The notes: generated by a model from the sequence alone, not told the origin. A stretch of 64,000 nt of DNA from Rotaria socialis (GCA_905331475.1 CAJNYU010001691.1:62001-126000), one strand, 5' to 3'. Positions 9,314 to 21,401 are shown, counted from the first letter of the stretch. Made by a program: numbers and translations.

Positions 9314-9997
9314 TCAATCACCCAATAAAGATGAGCAGGCAGTGCATGGATTGTAATCAGTAATGATATTAGCTTTAAGTACAATGGCTGCTGTTCGCGC
9401 GTAGACGGAACCCGAATAGAAGACATTGATTGCAAGACTGCGGGTACATAGGAGTAAATATTTCCGATAAATTCGCTATTTTCACTAAGCATGGCACTGC
9501 TGCCTACCTGTCAAAAGGTGCAACTAGTATCGGCTTCGTTAATCGCTTTGATTGTACTGTTGCCTGAGGCCACAAGCATGTTGCCAATCTGAAATATATA
9601 AATATCTGTCCCGTTCAATGTTAGAATATCTCCCGGTGTATTGAGGGCGGCGACAGCGTCGAACTTGTACACGCCTGGTCCGAGTGTCTGACCAGCCAGA
9701 TCAACACCCGTCATTTTGCGCTTGTCCAGCGACACTAGTACCCAATGTAGTGACATCGTTGATCACACCAAATGGATTGAAACCAGTCAACGTGATACCT
9801 GGACTGATGGCTACGTTGCCGTTGATTACAGTCAAGTCAGCATTGATAACTGAGCTTGCACCGATTATCGTAAAGTTGGCAGCGCTTCCCAAATTTAGAC
9901 AACTTTCCAAACTAGCCGCAACAAGAGCCAGACACAGCAGAATACCAGAAGTGTTGCTCGGTTGCATCTTGTTTAAATGTGTTCTTTTTAGATACAT
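9314..9997 (-). pseudogene. Ice-binding protein (DUF3494 family), decayed
   Basis: Starts (ATG at 9997, or internal ATG at 9967) with a hydrophobic signal peptide. Family blocks follow: LGSAANFTIIGASSVINADL, then GNVAISPGITLTGF, then LAGQTLGPGVYKFDAVAAL, then YIFQIGNMLVASGNSTIKAI. The order and wording match the single-domain beta-solenoid ice-binding proteins of bacteria, diatoms, fungi and other microbes. The gene is broken. A deletion and frameshift near 9712 remove the usual linker helix, a TGA at 9511..9513 stands where the family has Trp before QVGSSA, and a second frameshift near 9440 separates FIGNIYS from SVYARTAAIVLKANIIT. No intron is needed. Intact relatives are secreted and bind ice. 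Presence in an animal genome implies past horizontal gain; that is inference. Confidence 0.85.
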
Positions 9998-12900
9998 GAA
10001 ACGATAAAACTAATGAAAAATGCGATGTATCTGCTACTTATACGCACAATTTAGACTCTCGTATTGCGTCGATCGATTTTTTTTTCTGAGGATAAATGAG
10101 TGCAATTAACAAGATACTGCAGTGAAAACATACAGAACGACCAAATGCTGCCTATAGAAATCGTCATTGATTAATCGCTAGAGGGATTTTTCATGTGTAC
10201 ATAAATGCATGCGTTAAACTGGGCCATTATCTTTTCGAAGAATCAGCAAAAAACAAAAAAAAGTACTTGCGACAACCCAAAAGTAATGGAGGAGGTACTT
10301 TATTTCTGTAAAGAAAGCTCGATGAAATCTTCACTTTATGCGCAGTAATAATAAAAACAATACTCTATTTGTCGGTAATATTTCATCATTCTTCAACTAG
10401 TATCATAATAATAAGATTTCAAGAAGATCTATTTGCTACGATACGTGACGAAAAAAGCATTAGATTATATTGTCTTCGATGTATATAAAATTTTTATTTA
10501 TCTCTATTCTTTTATTTCTTGTTGTCTCTAATGTGCGCCGCCGACTGTGTGTAGCTTCTAGAATATACTAAAAATGTTATATTGACGATGCAAGAAATAA
10601 ATATAGAAAGACGTTTATAAGATTTTTGTTTCACCAACTGTTCGAAGCGGTGGCGCTGGTTATCCGCACTTAATTGTGAGTACCACTTGCTTGATTTACA
10701 GGAGGTGAGAAAGAAAAGAGGAGAAGATCAAGAAATAGATAGGCATCGAAGATCATATCATTAAGTGTTACCGCCATACATCTAAACAAGCAGACCCTAT
10801 CAAACTTTCATTATTATGATACTAGTTAAAGAATGATGATATATCACCGAAAAATAAAGTACCTATTCTACTACTTTCGGATTGCTCCAAGTAGCCGCTA
10901 GCGTCTAATGTTTACAAAATCTGGCTATAGAATAGTAATCAGGCGATGAAATTCTTTATAGACATATCGTCAATTAGATGCGAGGCGACTGCCGAAGGCG
11001 TGGACAACATATATTTGCTTTGCATAATTGATTGCAGTTGCATCATTCTTTCAATTATTGGGGAGTAGTGCTCCAACACTATGATAAATAGAGAATGAAA
11101 AATGTCTTTCTACAGAAAAGGTGAATAAGGACACTTTTCTTTTGAAAATGCGTTGAGTTGAATCGGGTTAATGAGCTTCATGTTCAAAATTCCTATATTA
11201 TTATTTTTTCCAAATAGATCATTCTGCAGTTTCTCAACGGGTTTAACTATGTTCAACAATAACTAGTCATTTCTTGTTTTTTCAAAGACAAATTCAACGT
11301 GTTGAAACGCACAGTCTTTAATTCGATGACTGGTATTTATATGAATACGTTTAATGTGAAGTTTTTTTTTTAATTTCTAGACTGCTCTAATGTTTTTCTT
11401 TTCGAACGACGAATCATTTCTTACAAACCATAAACAGTTAGGATATTTCTTAAAGACGCCCTACTACGTTTTTCCTTTCTAACATTTCCGCGATTATGCC
11501 AGCTTCTAATATTTAACTGTTTGGCTCATTTAAGCATTATTTTTCTAAGCTAAGATGCCATTCTGATATTTTTTCCTTTCATGCTTTGAGTACTTGTATG
11601 TACATAGGGCCTTTTAATTACTTTTGTTCTCTTTTTATGATCATTTCTGTATTATCAAGAAAATCTTCATCATTTGAATGTGAAGAGCTGCTTGTTACAT
11701 CATTAATAATGGTATCACGTTGAGGACCTGTTGTTGATTCACTTGATGATGTTAGAATTATGGAAGGTATCATATTTTCGTTTCGATATGAATCAGTAGG
11801 GAAAGTTATGAAGATTATATAATCAATGAGCGATATAAAAACAACTAGGTATTGGATATATTACAGTTCACGATTGTAAAAAAACGGTAACTCTAACAGT
11901 GACACAAGAGAAAAATGACTACGATTTTTAATCATTTTGTACATGAATAGATTGTACTAACAGAACAAGATCAATTGAAGCATCAAACCCTATTTACTTT
12001 CTACATTAAATAGCTATTATATTCATCACGGCGATGGAGAATCGTTGTGTTTCTCTCTTCACCAACTGATTTTGATCTGAAATAGATTAATAAAGAGGCT
12101 ACGCGTCACAGGCGACAGTATTTTACTTATTTTTTCATTCTCTCGTATTATGCTGTAGTTGATTTCGTATATTTCACAATAGTCAATATTTTCAATGAGT
12201 CATATCCTGTAACAACTTTTGTTTTGCCGTTAGTCACATTTCTCCTTTTCGTGTAATTTTGTGTTTCGTACCCAATGTTCGTTCTCGTACTCTTATTTGT
12301 CGTAGTACCACTTGCAATGCACTAATTCGCGCCCGATAGATTTTGATTGTGAAATTTGAACGAGAAGCTGCAGTTCACAATGCTCAAGAGAAATAATTAT
12401 CAATTTGGATTCATTGTGTGAACGAGCAGTTTCCAGCAGTGGATACAAGATCGAAAATAATTGAGTATAACAAAATCAATATCGTTGAGGCTGATACAGT
12501 TACACAATAAATTGATGTTTCATTTGAACGCGGCTTTATCTTTCATCAATTCCCGTATTTGCTTGCGGTTATTTACATTGTTAGTATACGTATCTGTTCG
12601 TGTAGACTACGAGAATAAGCTCTTTCAAAATTCGATCGAAAGAAAGAATCAAGTTAATTTTGATTCGTAATGACTTTACAAATAATAATCTCCTTTCTTT
12701 TTCTTTGATGTGAAAACTAATCGTATAAAACCGAAGTCAACGAAAGGACGTTTTTCGAATAGACGATTCGGCAAGAATGAAAAGTTCAATGAGAAAACAA
12801 GGCAGTGCGAGTGTTGTGTAACATTCATTTTGAATAAGTGGCCAACACATGATTTCAATGCAATTTAAGAAGAATAAAACATGAGAACATATTGTTAGGA

Positions 12901-14708
12901 TTGTTAACAATCGTTGAAGTATAAGCACTGTGAAATTGATTTTTCACCGATGATCAACTCATTCTTTCAGTAGATGGATAGATCAGTCAACAATGTGTGT
13001 ATAATATATTTCTAATATCAACATTCAATATCAGCTGCTGCTACACATTCTGTTGTCTGTACTGTGAGTCGACACATGAGTGAATAAATTTCCAAACCAA
13101 TCCATGAGTCACATCTGAACGAGCTTCACCAACGATGAAGGAAGTGTGCTCCAATAAGCATGCTTCGGTCATGGCGTAAAACAGAAAAGGAGAAAAGGAA
13201 GTTTTTGGATCCAAGAAAATCTCGAGAGGGTGAGTGTGAGTATACTCAGATAGATCGACAGCGGCTATAATAACGTTTACAAGAGTTTTTCATAGTTTCT
13301 TTTTGTGGAGTTTTATTATAATCTATAAAAAAAATGAATCTCATTTTGTTGTAAGGAAATCAGCCACGTTGAAACATGAAGTTTTCGTTTTTCTTCAGAT
13401 CATCTGAAACTGATCGAAAATGTTTCATTCGTCTTTCGCATTTTATTTTATATAGGTAGAAGTAGTTTGTAGCTCATAAATATTCTTAGTTGAATGCTAT
13501 TGGCTAGAAAAGTAGCTGAATATGAAAATTCATTTATAAAATTTTTTATCCATAAAACAATATTTTGTAAATATAGCGTTTCAACACCAACATGCGGAAT
13601 AAAAACCCGTTTAGGCAAATATTTTCAAACATCAAACTCAAGCTGACACCACGTAAAGGGACCCGTTATGGAGATAAATTTCATAATTACGGTGCAGTAG
13701 AATGTATTTGAATATTGAGAAAGAAAGAAAATTTTCAGATGAATCATAACCAATTTAAACTGATTGAAAACAGTTCCTTGGTTTAGTTTCAAATGCTATA
13801 GATAAATTGGTTTCTGAATAACAACTCAGTTAAACTTCGTTTTTTTGTAGAGTGATTCAGCAACAGTTGTTTTTCTTAATTCTGAACAAAACTTCTAGTG
13901 ATCCTTAGTGAGAACATCATCTTTATGATATGCTTATTTCATGTAAAGATATTATATTCGAAAATAATATAATACCACATACTTATGTAGATCCACGAAA
14001 AAGGTTAGTTGCTTTTCCTCCGATAGTGGCTCATATATATACGCTTTAATTTTCCTCACGCGTAATTTACGAGTAATACATATACAGATGACAAGCATGA
14101 ATTTTCATTTTAATAGGCTGTTTTGTTTGTTTCTGAATATGACTTCTTGTCTTCTACGTCCTCAATAATCAAACTGGTGAACGCATCTATGTGTCTCTTT
14201 GTTTTATGTCCCTTATACTTACATATAATTGAGGAAATTATAATGTCATGCCACAATAAAGTTGAATGCAATTTAAAGAAATAAATATAGAACATTTTTG
14301 ACATACACAGGTTTTGCAAAAATATTGGTGTTTTTCTACTGATTCATTAAAGAACTTTTTTTTATCGATGTTAGTCGTTCTTTCACAATATCCTAAATTA
14401 TTTGATGGATACCGCTCATAACGATAAATGATATATTTACATTTGTTTCGCAGAGATGTTTAGTTTCATGCAAAGAAATTCAGATTCTTATCAGAAAAAA
14501 AGAATAATAATTCATAGAAAATTTACATAATGAACTACAGATTTACCAATAAAGCTACAACTACAACTACATAAACATAAGAATATGATTATTGAGTTAT
14601 AGATGTAAGCTCTTTATATAATCGGAACGCGTCGTGTGGATTTCTTGAAATCAATCAAATGTAAACACACTGATCCACATACAATCCCTCACTTTATTTT
14701 CCTTTTTC
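9998..14708. other. Long intergenic stretch, nothing recognised
   Basis: About 4.7 kb of AT-rich DNA. The frames present (for example 60-70 codons near 12500-12900 and 14110-14319) are short, low in complexity and without domains. No tRNA, repeat array or transposon end was identified by eye. The segment belongs to the material that separates the two duplication copies. Confidence 0.4.
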
Positions 14709-14931
14709 TTTGAAATTAGTAAAATATTGACTTGATCCATTAACTCAAGCAAAGATCATTGTTACGAAGAAACGCTCTGAAGCTACCACAACACTATTAG
14801 ACTATATAGATTATGATCGTTTGCTAATAGAATATGGTGGCAGTTGTAGTTCATGCCCAACATCTCCAGAATGTATTTCTATATATGACTGGAGTAAAGA
14901 CACTGTTGCTATCGATAGAATCGAAGCATAA
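14709..14931 (+). pseudogene. CRAL-TRIO gene 3' fragment, copy B
   Basis: Matches the last 75 codons of the gene at 3101..4000, including the LDPxTQ, EYGGSC and IYDWSKDT blocks and the DNA after the stop. The TGG codon of the HWLDP block is TGA here, and several residues differ (for example the first K of LPKEYGG is I). Everything before this point is absent because the duplicated segment begins inside the gene. It cannot make the domain. Confidence 0.9.
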
Positions 14932-15277
14932 GAGTATGTTTTTTCTGTAGTATCATGTAGATAAATTAAGAAGTTGTTTCTGTTGCACTCGAAATAAAGA
15001 AATCCAAGACGTTTTAAAGTAAAAACAGTGTGCACTTCGATGCTCGTCTGTTACTTTTGTGCCATGTTGAAAATGGGAGACGGTCACTTGCTCGCGCTGC
15101 TAGTCATAGCGAGGAAGTGTATATACGAGCAACTGTCCGGCGAGCAACTGACCTAAACTCGTTGAAAATATACTACATCTTACTGAAAGCTTTTTACTGA
15201 GATTTAAAATAATATCTATGAAATATCTAGAAAAATATGGTGAAGAACAATTTTGTAGCTCTTAACATACTCTGGAC

Positions 15278-16090
15278 CCACCATAGTGGCTGGTTTATGA
15301 ATATTATTATGGATATTTTAAAAAATCAGCAACATGATGAGTGACTATTACTCTCACATGATGATATATTCGGTGTGCTGGAGAAATGTCGAAAACAGAA
15401 AAAATAAAGAAAAAACATCGAAAGGAAAAATATCGAAAGGAAAAATGTCGAAAGGAAAAATGTCGAAAGTGAAAAATAAAAAATAATGATGTCTCCAGTA
15501 TATCGCGATTCTAATCCTATTTAGTTCATTGTTTTTTCTTATAATTTCACTAGTGTAGAGTTTTAGCCAGTATTGATAGGGATGACTAACTATTAATACA
15601 AGTAAAATGAAACAGCTGAACAAAGAATTATTATATAACTAAAATTGTACTGTCGTGGCTGAAGCTTTCGTAATTTTAACTAGTGAAATTCAAGCAAAAT
15701 CTCCTGCTATTTCATTTATAAATTCAAATAAAGGACAACCTCTACTAGTTGCCGATGATTATACTTTTATATTGAATAAAGCAACAACAACTACGAAATA
15801 TTGGATATGCACTATTAAGGATTGTGCAGCTAAAGTACATACTGATTCAAATAATCGATCGACGAAAACTGTTTGCAATCATAGTCATCTTCCAGGAAAA
15901 GAAATACTCGAGGTCCGTGACGCTCGTGAAAAAATGACATATTTAAAAAGAATTTTTCTCAGCCTTAACATTTCAGCTTAATTTCATACAAAAAACATAC
16001 ACTATATTATTTACAATTCTCTAAAATATTAACCGACAATGTTTCATGTCAATATTATTTTTTCGACATTTTTCCTTTCGACATTATGAC
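15278..16090. mobile_element. Insertion carrying a FLYWCH zinc-finger frame (MULE-like candidate)
   Basis: Sequence absent from the matching position in copy A (near 4275). The left part (15400-15475) has four tandem units of about 17 bp reading cgaaaggaaaaatgt. The right part (about 16060-16086) has the reverse complement, cctttcgacat, giving subterminal inverted repeats. Weak matches atactctgg (left) and atattctgt (right) could be a decayed 9-bp target duplication, the length typical of Mutator-like elements. The single frame inside (15655..15981) encodes a FLYWCH finger, a domain often found at the start of MULE transposases. The catalytic part is missing. Confidence 0.5.
15655..15981 (+). 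CDS. FLYWCH-type zinc-finger protein fragment
   Basis: The open frame encodes about 108 residues but begins with GTG, with no suitable ATG, so it may be a fragment or a captured exon. Residues 25-85 fit the FLYWCH finger: SNKGQPLLVADDYTFILNK, then YWICTIKDCAAKVHT, then CNHSHLP, supplying the paired Cys and His ligands. The finger binds DNA in transposases of the Mutator/MULE group and in a few host factors. The frame ends soon after the finger. The surrounding repeats and absence from copy A suggest it is part of a transposon, not a host gene. Confidence 0.5.
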   Translation: MAEAFVILTSEIQAKSPAISFINSNKGQPLLVADDYTFILNKATTTTKYWICTIKDCAAKVHTDSNNRSTKTVCNHSHLPGKEILEVRDAREKMTYLKRIFLSLNISA

Positions 16091-17131
16091 GGCCAACCAT
16101 ATATTCTGTCCAGTGAACGTGTAAAACGTCGTTATTAGTATGGTCAAACAAGAAAATTAATTAGATCGATGTAAAAAAAATAGTGATGCATAGATGGCTA
16201 GTAAACTGAAAAAACCAGTGCTAGAGATGTAGCTACTATACATTATTTTACCCAATTGAAGTGAAACTTCCCACACCTGAAAACCAATTAGAACATGATA
16301 TCGACTGAAAGAAAAAGCAGAAATGTTTTTAATTATATATATATATATATCATTTGATACTTGAAACAAGAAGGCAATGATAAAGGTTAAATAGATAGAG
16401 TCATAACAATCGATAACGATTCGATATTATGAAATATACGATTTTGCTTGTTTCGGTTTTTTTCTTGGATTGAATATGAAAATTGAAGATTTTGTCAGGG
16501 TCGAAATATTGCAGAATTCAAATAAAATGACAGTCGCATCGATTCTATTTTTTCTGTAAAATAGCTGATTATTTTAGATGTCTATATATTTCAAAATTGT
16601 TTTCTCAAGTCTCCGAATTCTCGTGTAACCATAAAACCGTTCACGATATGTAATAACACAGATTGTCGATATGCAATTATTAAAAATATTATGTTGATCT
16701 TTGTCGTTTACTCATCACTCATGGTACATAAAAACATCTACGACGTCGTGTTAGTTATCGGCTTTCCTTTTCTTTCCACGCTTGCTTAAGCAGTGTTTTG
16801 TATATTTTGTCAAGTTGGAGAGAAAGAACGAGCGACTAATTTTACAAGGACAATCGAGCACAATAAAGATATATTATTAATAGGACAGAACATGCAAACG
16901 TTTCAATACGTAACTTATCGGTGATACACCTTACTGGCAATGTTTTTGTTTTCTGTGATGGTGATCCCGTAAGCGTAAACGAAACTTCAACGTCATGCAT
17001 AATAAACGACCCATGTGTTCTCTCTTGCTTGTAAAATATTTTACCTAGTGTTTACTCGATTTTGTATTAGAAATTATTCAAAACACTGTAATAAATCGTG
17101 CAAATAGATCGTTTTCAATTGTTAATGAAAA
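16091..17131. other. Intergenic within duplication copy B
   Basis: Aligns with 4290..5306 of copy A. It contains a TA microsatellite near 16335-16350. The last 200 bases, shared with copy A, probably hold the TMEM184-like promoter. No gene was seen. Confidence 0.45.
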
Positions 17132-18250
17132 ATGTGTGGAACGTGGTGTAAACTTAGCTGTCGTCAAAAAGTACTTGCAATTCTTAAAAATGAAATAACC
17201 TGGGGTACATTTGTTATTCTTGCTTGTGCCATTTCTCTAATCATCATATGGGCAGCAAATCAACCAGTTGTATGGCAGAAGTACAAAGATCCTGTCCATG
17301 AAAAAGAACTCATGAGCATTATTGGTGGCATTTTTGCCATTCCTGCAACATTAATGAGTCTAACTCAGATTATTCAACATTTTGCTCATAAAACTGATAA
17401 AGCTTCTCAAAAACGTATCATGCGGATATTGTGTATGGTACCAGTGTACAGTGCAACCGCTTGGTTATCTCTACTCTTTTTTGAATCAGCTATTTATATG
17501 GAATTTGTTCAATCATGCTATGAAGCTTATGTTCTTTACTGTTTTCTACTTTTATTAACAAAATATCTTGGTGGCCATCGAGGCGTAGAAGAAGCAATCG
17601 CAAACAAAGAGTACATTAAATTACCATTTCCATTCGGATATTGTTGGAAACCAATAGCAACTACAAAATGGGTTTGGTATTTTAAAATAGGCATCCTTCA
17701 ATATTCATGGATTACGCCAATCTGTTCAGGTATAGCTGCTGTTTTAAATTTAGCAAATGTTTATAACAATGGTCAATGGAATTTTAAAAGTGGCTATCCA
17801 TATATTACAATTATCATTAACATGAGTCAAATATTAGCTCTTTATGTTTTAATAACATTCTACATTAATATGAAGGCTGAATTAAAACCATTTCAACCAA
17901 TGGCAAAATTTATTGCAGTAAAACTTCTCGTCTTTTTTATCTTTTGGCAATCAGTTTTAATGAGTGGTCTTGCAACTATTGGGGTACTTCGAAATACTAA
18001 GTGCGACCCGACAACTAACACTTATTGTAATGGTTCAACAACCGGATTTACAGTTGAACAAGAAAAAATTCTGTTAGCGAATATCTTGATCTGTGTTGAA
18101 ATGTACTTTTTCGCGATCGCTCACCATTGGATTTTTAGTTGGAAACCGTATGCAAATGGAAAATATGCAGAGCTCATGAAATCTCGACAACCTCAAATCA
18201 TATACTCCAAAGACAACGATAGTAGAGATGGTGTTATGATACGCTTTTAA
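17132..18250 (+). CDS. TMEM184/OST-alpha family membrane protein, copy B
   Basis: Intronless, 372 residues, and colinear without gaps with the copy at 5307..6425 (about 319 identical residues by hand count). It shares the multi-pass layout and keeps MVPVYSATAWLSL, SCYEAYVLYCFLLLLTKYLGG and KFIAVKLLVFFIFWQ. Differences concentrate in residues 41-59, 240-265 and the last 20, while membrane cores are almost unchanged. That pattern, with two intact frames, suggests both copies are under purifying selection. The C-terminal VMIRF/IVRIRF ending is partly kept. Function of the family: multi-pass proteins linked to solute transport or membrane traffic. Whether the copies differ in role is unknown. Confidence 0.88.
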   Translation: MCGTWCKLSCRQKVLAILKNEITWGTFVILACAISLIIIWAANQPVVWQKYKDPVHEKELMSIIGGIFAIPATLMSLTQIIQHFAHKTDKASQKRIMRILCMVPVYSATAWLSLLFFESAIYMEFVQSCYEAYVLYCFLLLLTKYLGGHRGVEEAIANKEYIKLPFPFGYCWKPIATTKWVWYFKIGILQYSWITPICSGIAAVLNLANVYNNGQWNFKSGYPYITIIINMSQILALYVLITFYINMKAELKPFQPMAKFIAVKLLVFFIFWQSVLMSGLATIGVLRNTKCDPTTNTYCNGSTTGFTVEQEKILLANILICVEMYFFAIAHHWIFSWKPYANGKYAELMKSRQPQIIYSKDNDSRDGVMIRF

Positions 18251-18558
18251 AATTTTATCCTTTAATGTTATTTTTATCAAGACAACAAAGGCAATTTTGT
18301 AGTGAAAGAAAGTTTATTTGAAAATGTAAAAGTATCTATACAGTTAGTGGCCGTGATTAATAATATGTGATTTTTTGAAATTTTTCAATAAATATTTTTG
18401 GGCTAGAAAAAGTAAAAATCCTACTCGCATATTTCTCGCTCATTGGATCCGAAAATATGCCCATAAACAACACAGAATAACTTGGATGCATATGCCTATT
18501 GTGAAGCCAGTGGATGGATAGTACTCGAAAAACTTTTCAATCGCAAAGATGCTTTAGT

Positions 18559-21401
18559 TTATTTATTTTCAACTAAAAATTTGATTCGATGGTCCTGTTG
18601 TTTTAAGCGTTCTTGAACAGTCGAAGATATTTGATTATTCGATAACATCAACTCCTGTAATGTCTACGAAATAGAATGAGGCAACTATTCAGTCAAGAAA
18701 ATCAAAAATCAAAAATAGATTGATTACCCTATTCTTTCGAAGTGAATCAGCAAAATGTTGTGCACATTCATCATCGATTTTATTATGCTCGAGATTGAGT
18801 ATTATCAGTTTCTGCGTGAAAGAGCAAATAAGATGTTGTAGAAACAAGCACTTAAAACAAATTACCTTGTTCTGTAGAAGAACATCGGCCAATAGATGCC
18901 CTCCTATATTACTAATTTCATTGAATCCCAGATCGAGTGTCGTCAACGTCTTTGTACGATAGACACACAACATGATCTAATGAAGAGAAAATAAAGGACT
19001 AGAAGCGCTACCTTGTTGCGCCGAAGGACGTCTGCAAAATATTGTGCGCCTGCATCGCCAATGCTATTGCCTTTGAGATAAAGTCGGCCGCCAAGACTTA
19101 GAACTTTTATGGCCTATATGAAAGAATCTTCAATATGGCGAGTTGAATGAAAAGATAAAGTCTTCTACCATGTTGTGCCCAAGAACATCAGCGAAATATT
19201 GGGCTCCTTTATCGTGAATCTTATTTGACTGGAGATGTAGTGTAGACAGTGTCTGCATAAAAGAGAGAATGAAGCGTTGTCACGCCTTATAATAATTGAT
19301 CAATTACTATGTTGTGTAGAAGAGCAACAGCAAAATGCTCAACTGCACTATCGCTGATTTCATTCTGTCGAAGGTCGAGTGTTGTCAGTGTCTTTGTGAA
19401 AACAACAATGAAACATTGAGTAATACGAAAACAATAGAGATATTACTGAATTATGTCGAATTGCACCAGCGAGATGCTGTGCTCCAAGATTTTTGATTTG
19501 ATTATGTTCGAGATTGAGCACTGTCAGTTTCTGTTTATGTGAAAATACTAGTGGCATACCAATCAACTAAACCTTAGATGAAATACCTTATTCTGATGAA
19601 GAGCATCGCCAAGATGTTGTGCTCCAACAGTGCCAATTTTATTTACTGCAAGATTGAGTGTCTTCAGTGTCTATGAGAGAGAGACAGTCGAGATATACTG
19701 AATGCTTAAATGAGCAAACTTGTTACTGAGTTTTGTTTGAGGGCCTGACCTAAATATTCTGCTCCTATTTCACTGATTTGATTTTCGAATACATTGAGAC
19801 TTATTAGTGTCTATGTAAATAAAATGGTGAAATCAGTAGGATACGGTAATTTAAAAAAATCCCCATTACTGTATTCTCTTTAAGTGCATTAGCGACATAT
19901 TCTGCACCCATATCACCAATTTGATTTGATCCAATATCCAGTGTGGTCAATGTCTATTCGATGATGAGAAAGATGCATTAGAGTACTGGATAAAAACAAT
20001 TGAGTCGAATTTTCACCTGATTTTCTCGAAGAGCATCAGCAATGTGTTTTACTCCTGTGTCGCCTATGCTATTGTATCCAAAAAATAGATCACCGCCGAG
20101 ATTAAGTGTAGTTAATGTCTATTAAAAGCAAATAACAAAATGTTCAGAAGCCGGAGAAGATGATACTCATTACTTTATTATGTCGAAGCACATCGGCAAA
20201 ATATTCAGCTCCTATTTCGTCGATATCATTCCCTTTGAGATCGAGAGTTAATAGTGTCTGTATGAGTAATGAAACGTATGCATGCTTTCTTTAATTTCAA
20301 AAATTCTAATCATGTATTTCAAGTGGATGATGACATTGTGAGATCAGTATCGTCTAGAGAAGGAGTAAATGAGAATATATTTAAATGTACCTGATTCTTT
20401 GTCAAGGCTTTTGCTATGAGAGAAGCACCAACATCTGTAATTTTGTTCCAGCTCATATCTAACTCGATACATTGTTTTCGCACGAGCGATTCGTCAATAA
20501 TTCGTTGAACATCCGCATCGGTCAGCTTTTGAACTTTCTTTTCTAGATCAGATGAGTGCTCTTGCTTTTGACTCTCTTCGTTCTGCGTTGTCGGTGATTG
20601 TGAAGCCGGCTTCATCTTTGCATTGATATGACAGGTTTTTTTCGCAGTACTTGTTACATGCGACGGTAGGATAGACGGAGCATGAGGAAATCGATTTTGT
20701 ATTTCTTTCAAATGAATCACATGGAGCGCATGATTCATGTCAAGCGTTGAGATGACTTCGAATTCTGCACCAGGCATGAAGACGATTTCATCTTCCGTGT
20801 GAGAAAAAGAATGTTCTTTAATATTTTTTCCAGTCTCACAATGAATAGACAACAATGTTCTTGTATCTGTCTGACCAAAAAATGGTGCTTTTTCGAGTAG
20901 GTGTATGTGAGGTGTACAAGACGAAAATCCAGCCCAAATAAAACAAGAACCTACTCGATAATATTGTCGTAGATCCTTTTTTATTCCACGATAGACCTGC
21001 TCTCCGGGCGTCGATGGAATTTTAGCTAGAGCAGTCATGAATAGTCGCAAGTATAGAAGCCAAGGAGGTATAAGCTTTTCGCGATTTATATCGCGCAGAG
21101 TTTTATTGAGGGCGTGATAAAATGAGCATTCTTTCGGGATCCATTGCATAGAGTAGAGCATAATCGAGGCGGATTCATCATTAGTCAAGCCATCTTTCGG
21201 CTCAATGAGATTCCTTCGAACAGCATCGACCATGTGTGCGATTTCTGGAACGTGCGGAATCAGAGGATCTGTTGCTTTTTCAAGTGAGACTAATGGCATG
21301 ATTTCATAACCTTGTAGTTGAGAAAATGTCTCTCGTGATTCTTCGACAACATCGGCGAAACGAGACCAATCGTGCGCTACATGTTCATATGCTGAAGCCA
21401 T
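18559..21401 (-). CDS. ADP-ribosyltransferase-leucine-rich-repeat protein (ART-LRR)
   Basis: Thirteen exons, 691 residues: 20391..21401, 20174..20257, 20017..20118, 19870..19953, 19727..19810, 19587..19670, 19447..19530, 19308..19391, 19169..19252, 19012..19113, 18866..18949, 18728..18811 and 18559..18663. Exon 1 holds an arginine-type ART domain: Arg138 in VYRGI, the Ser/Thr motif FSSCT at 159-163, and Glu203/Glu205 in TEDEIVF, giving the complete R-S-ExE set. This class transfers ADP-ribose from NAD to arginine. A charged linker (about 255-305) and one LRR end the exon. Each later exon is exactly one ribonuclease-inhibitor-type LRR (84 nt, or 102 nt in two), all in phase 0 and mostly starting TLTTLDL. 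The last exon gives a capping repeat. No signal peptide is visible, so it is probably cytosolic. The target is unknown. Confidence 0.85.

Larger units (their letters stand above)
14709..19010. repeat. Segmental duplication, copy B
   Basis: Collinear with 3777..7935: broken CRAL-TRIO 3' end, TMEM184-like gene, and 3' exons of the LRR gene, which here continues as the full gene. It lacks the two transposons of copy A and carries its own insertion at about 15278..16090. The left breakpoint lies around the tttgaaattag preceding the CRAL-TRIO fragment. Confidence 0.85.

Noticed and set aside
9684..10007. Forward-strand frame of 107 codons
   Set aside because: It is the antisense shadow of the ice-binding pseudogene, which has family motifs on the minus strand.
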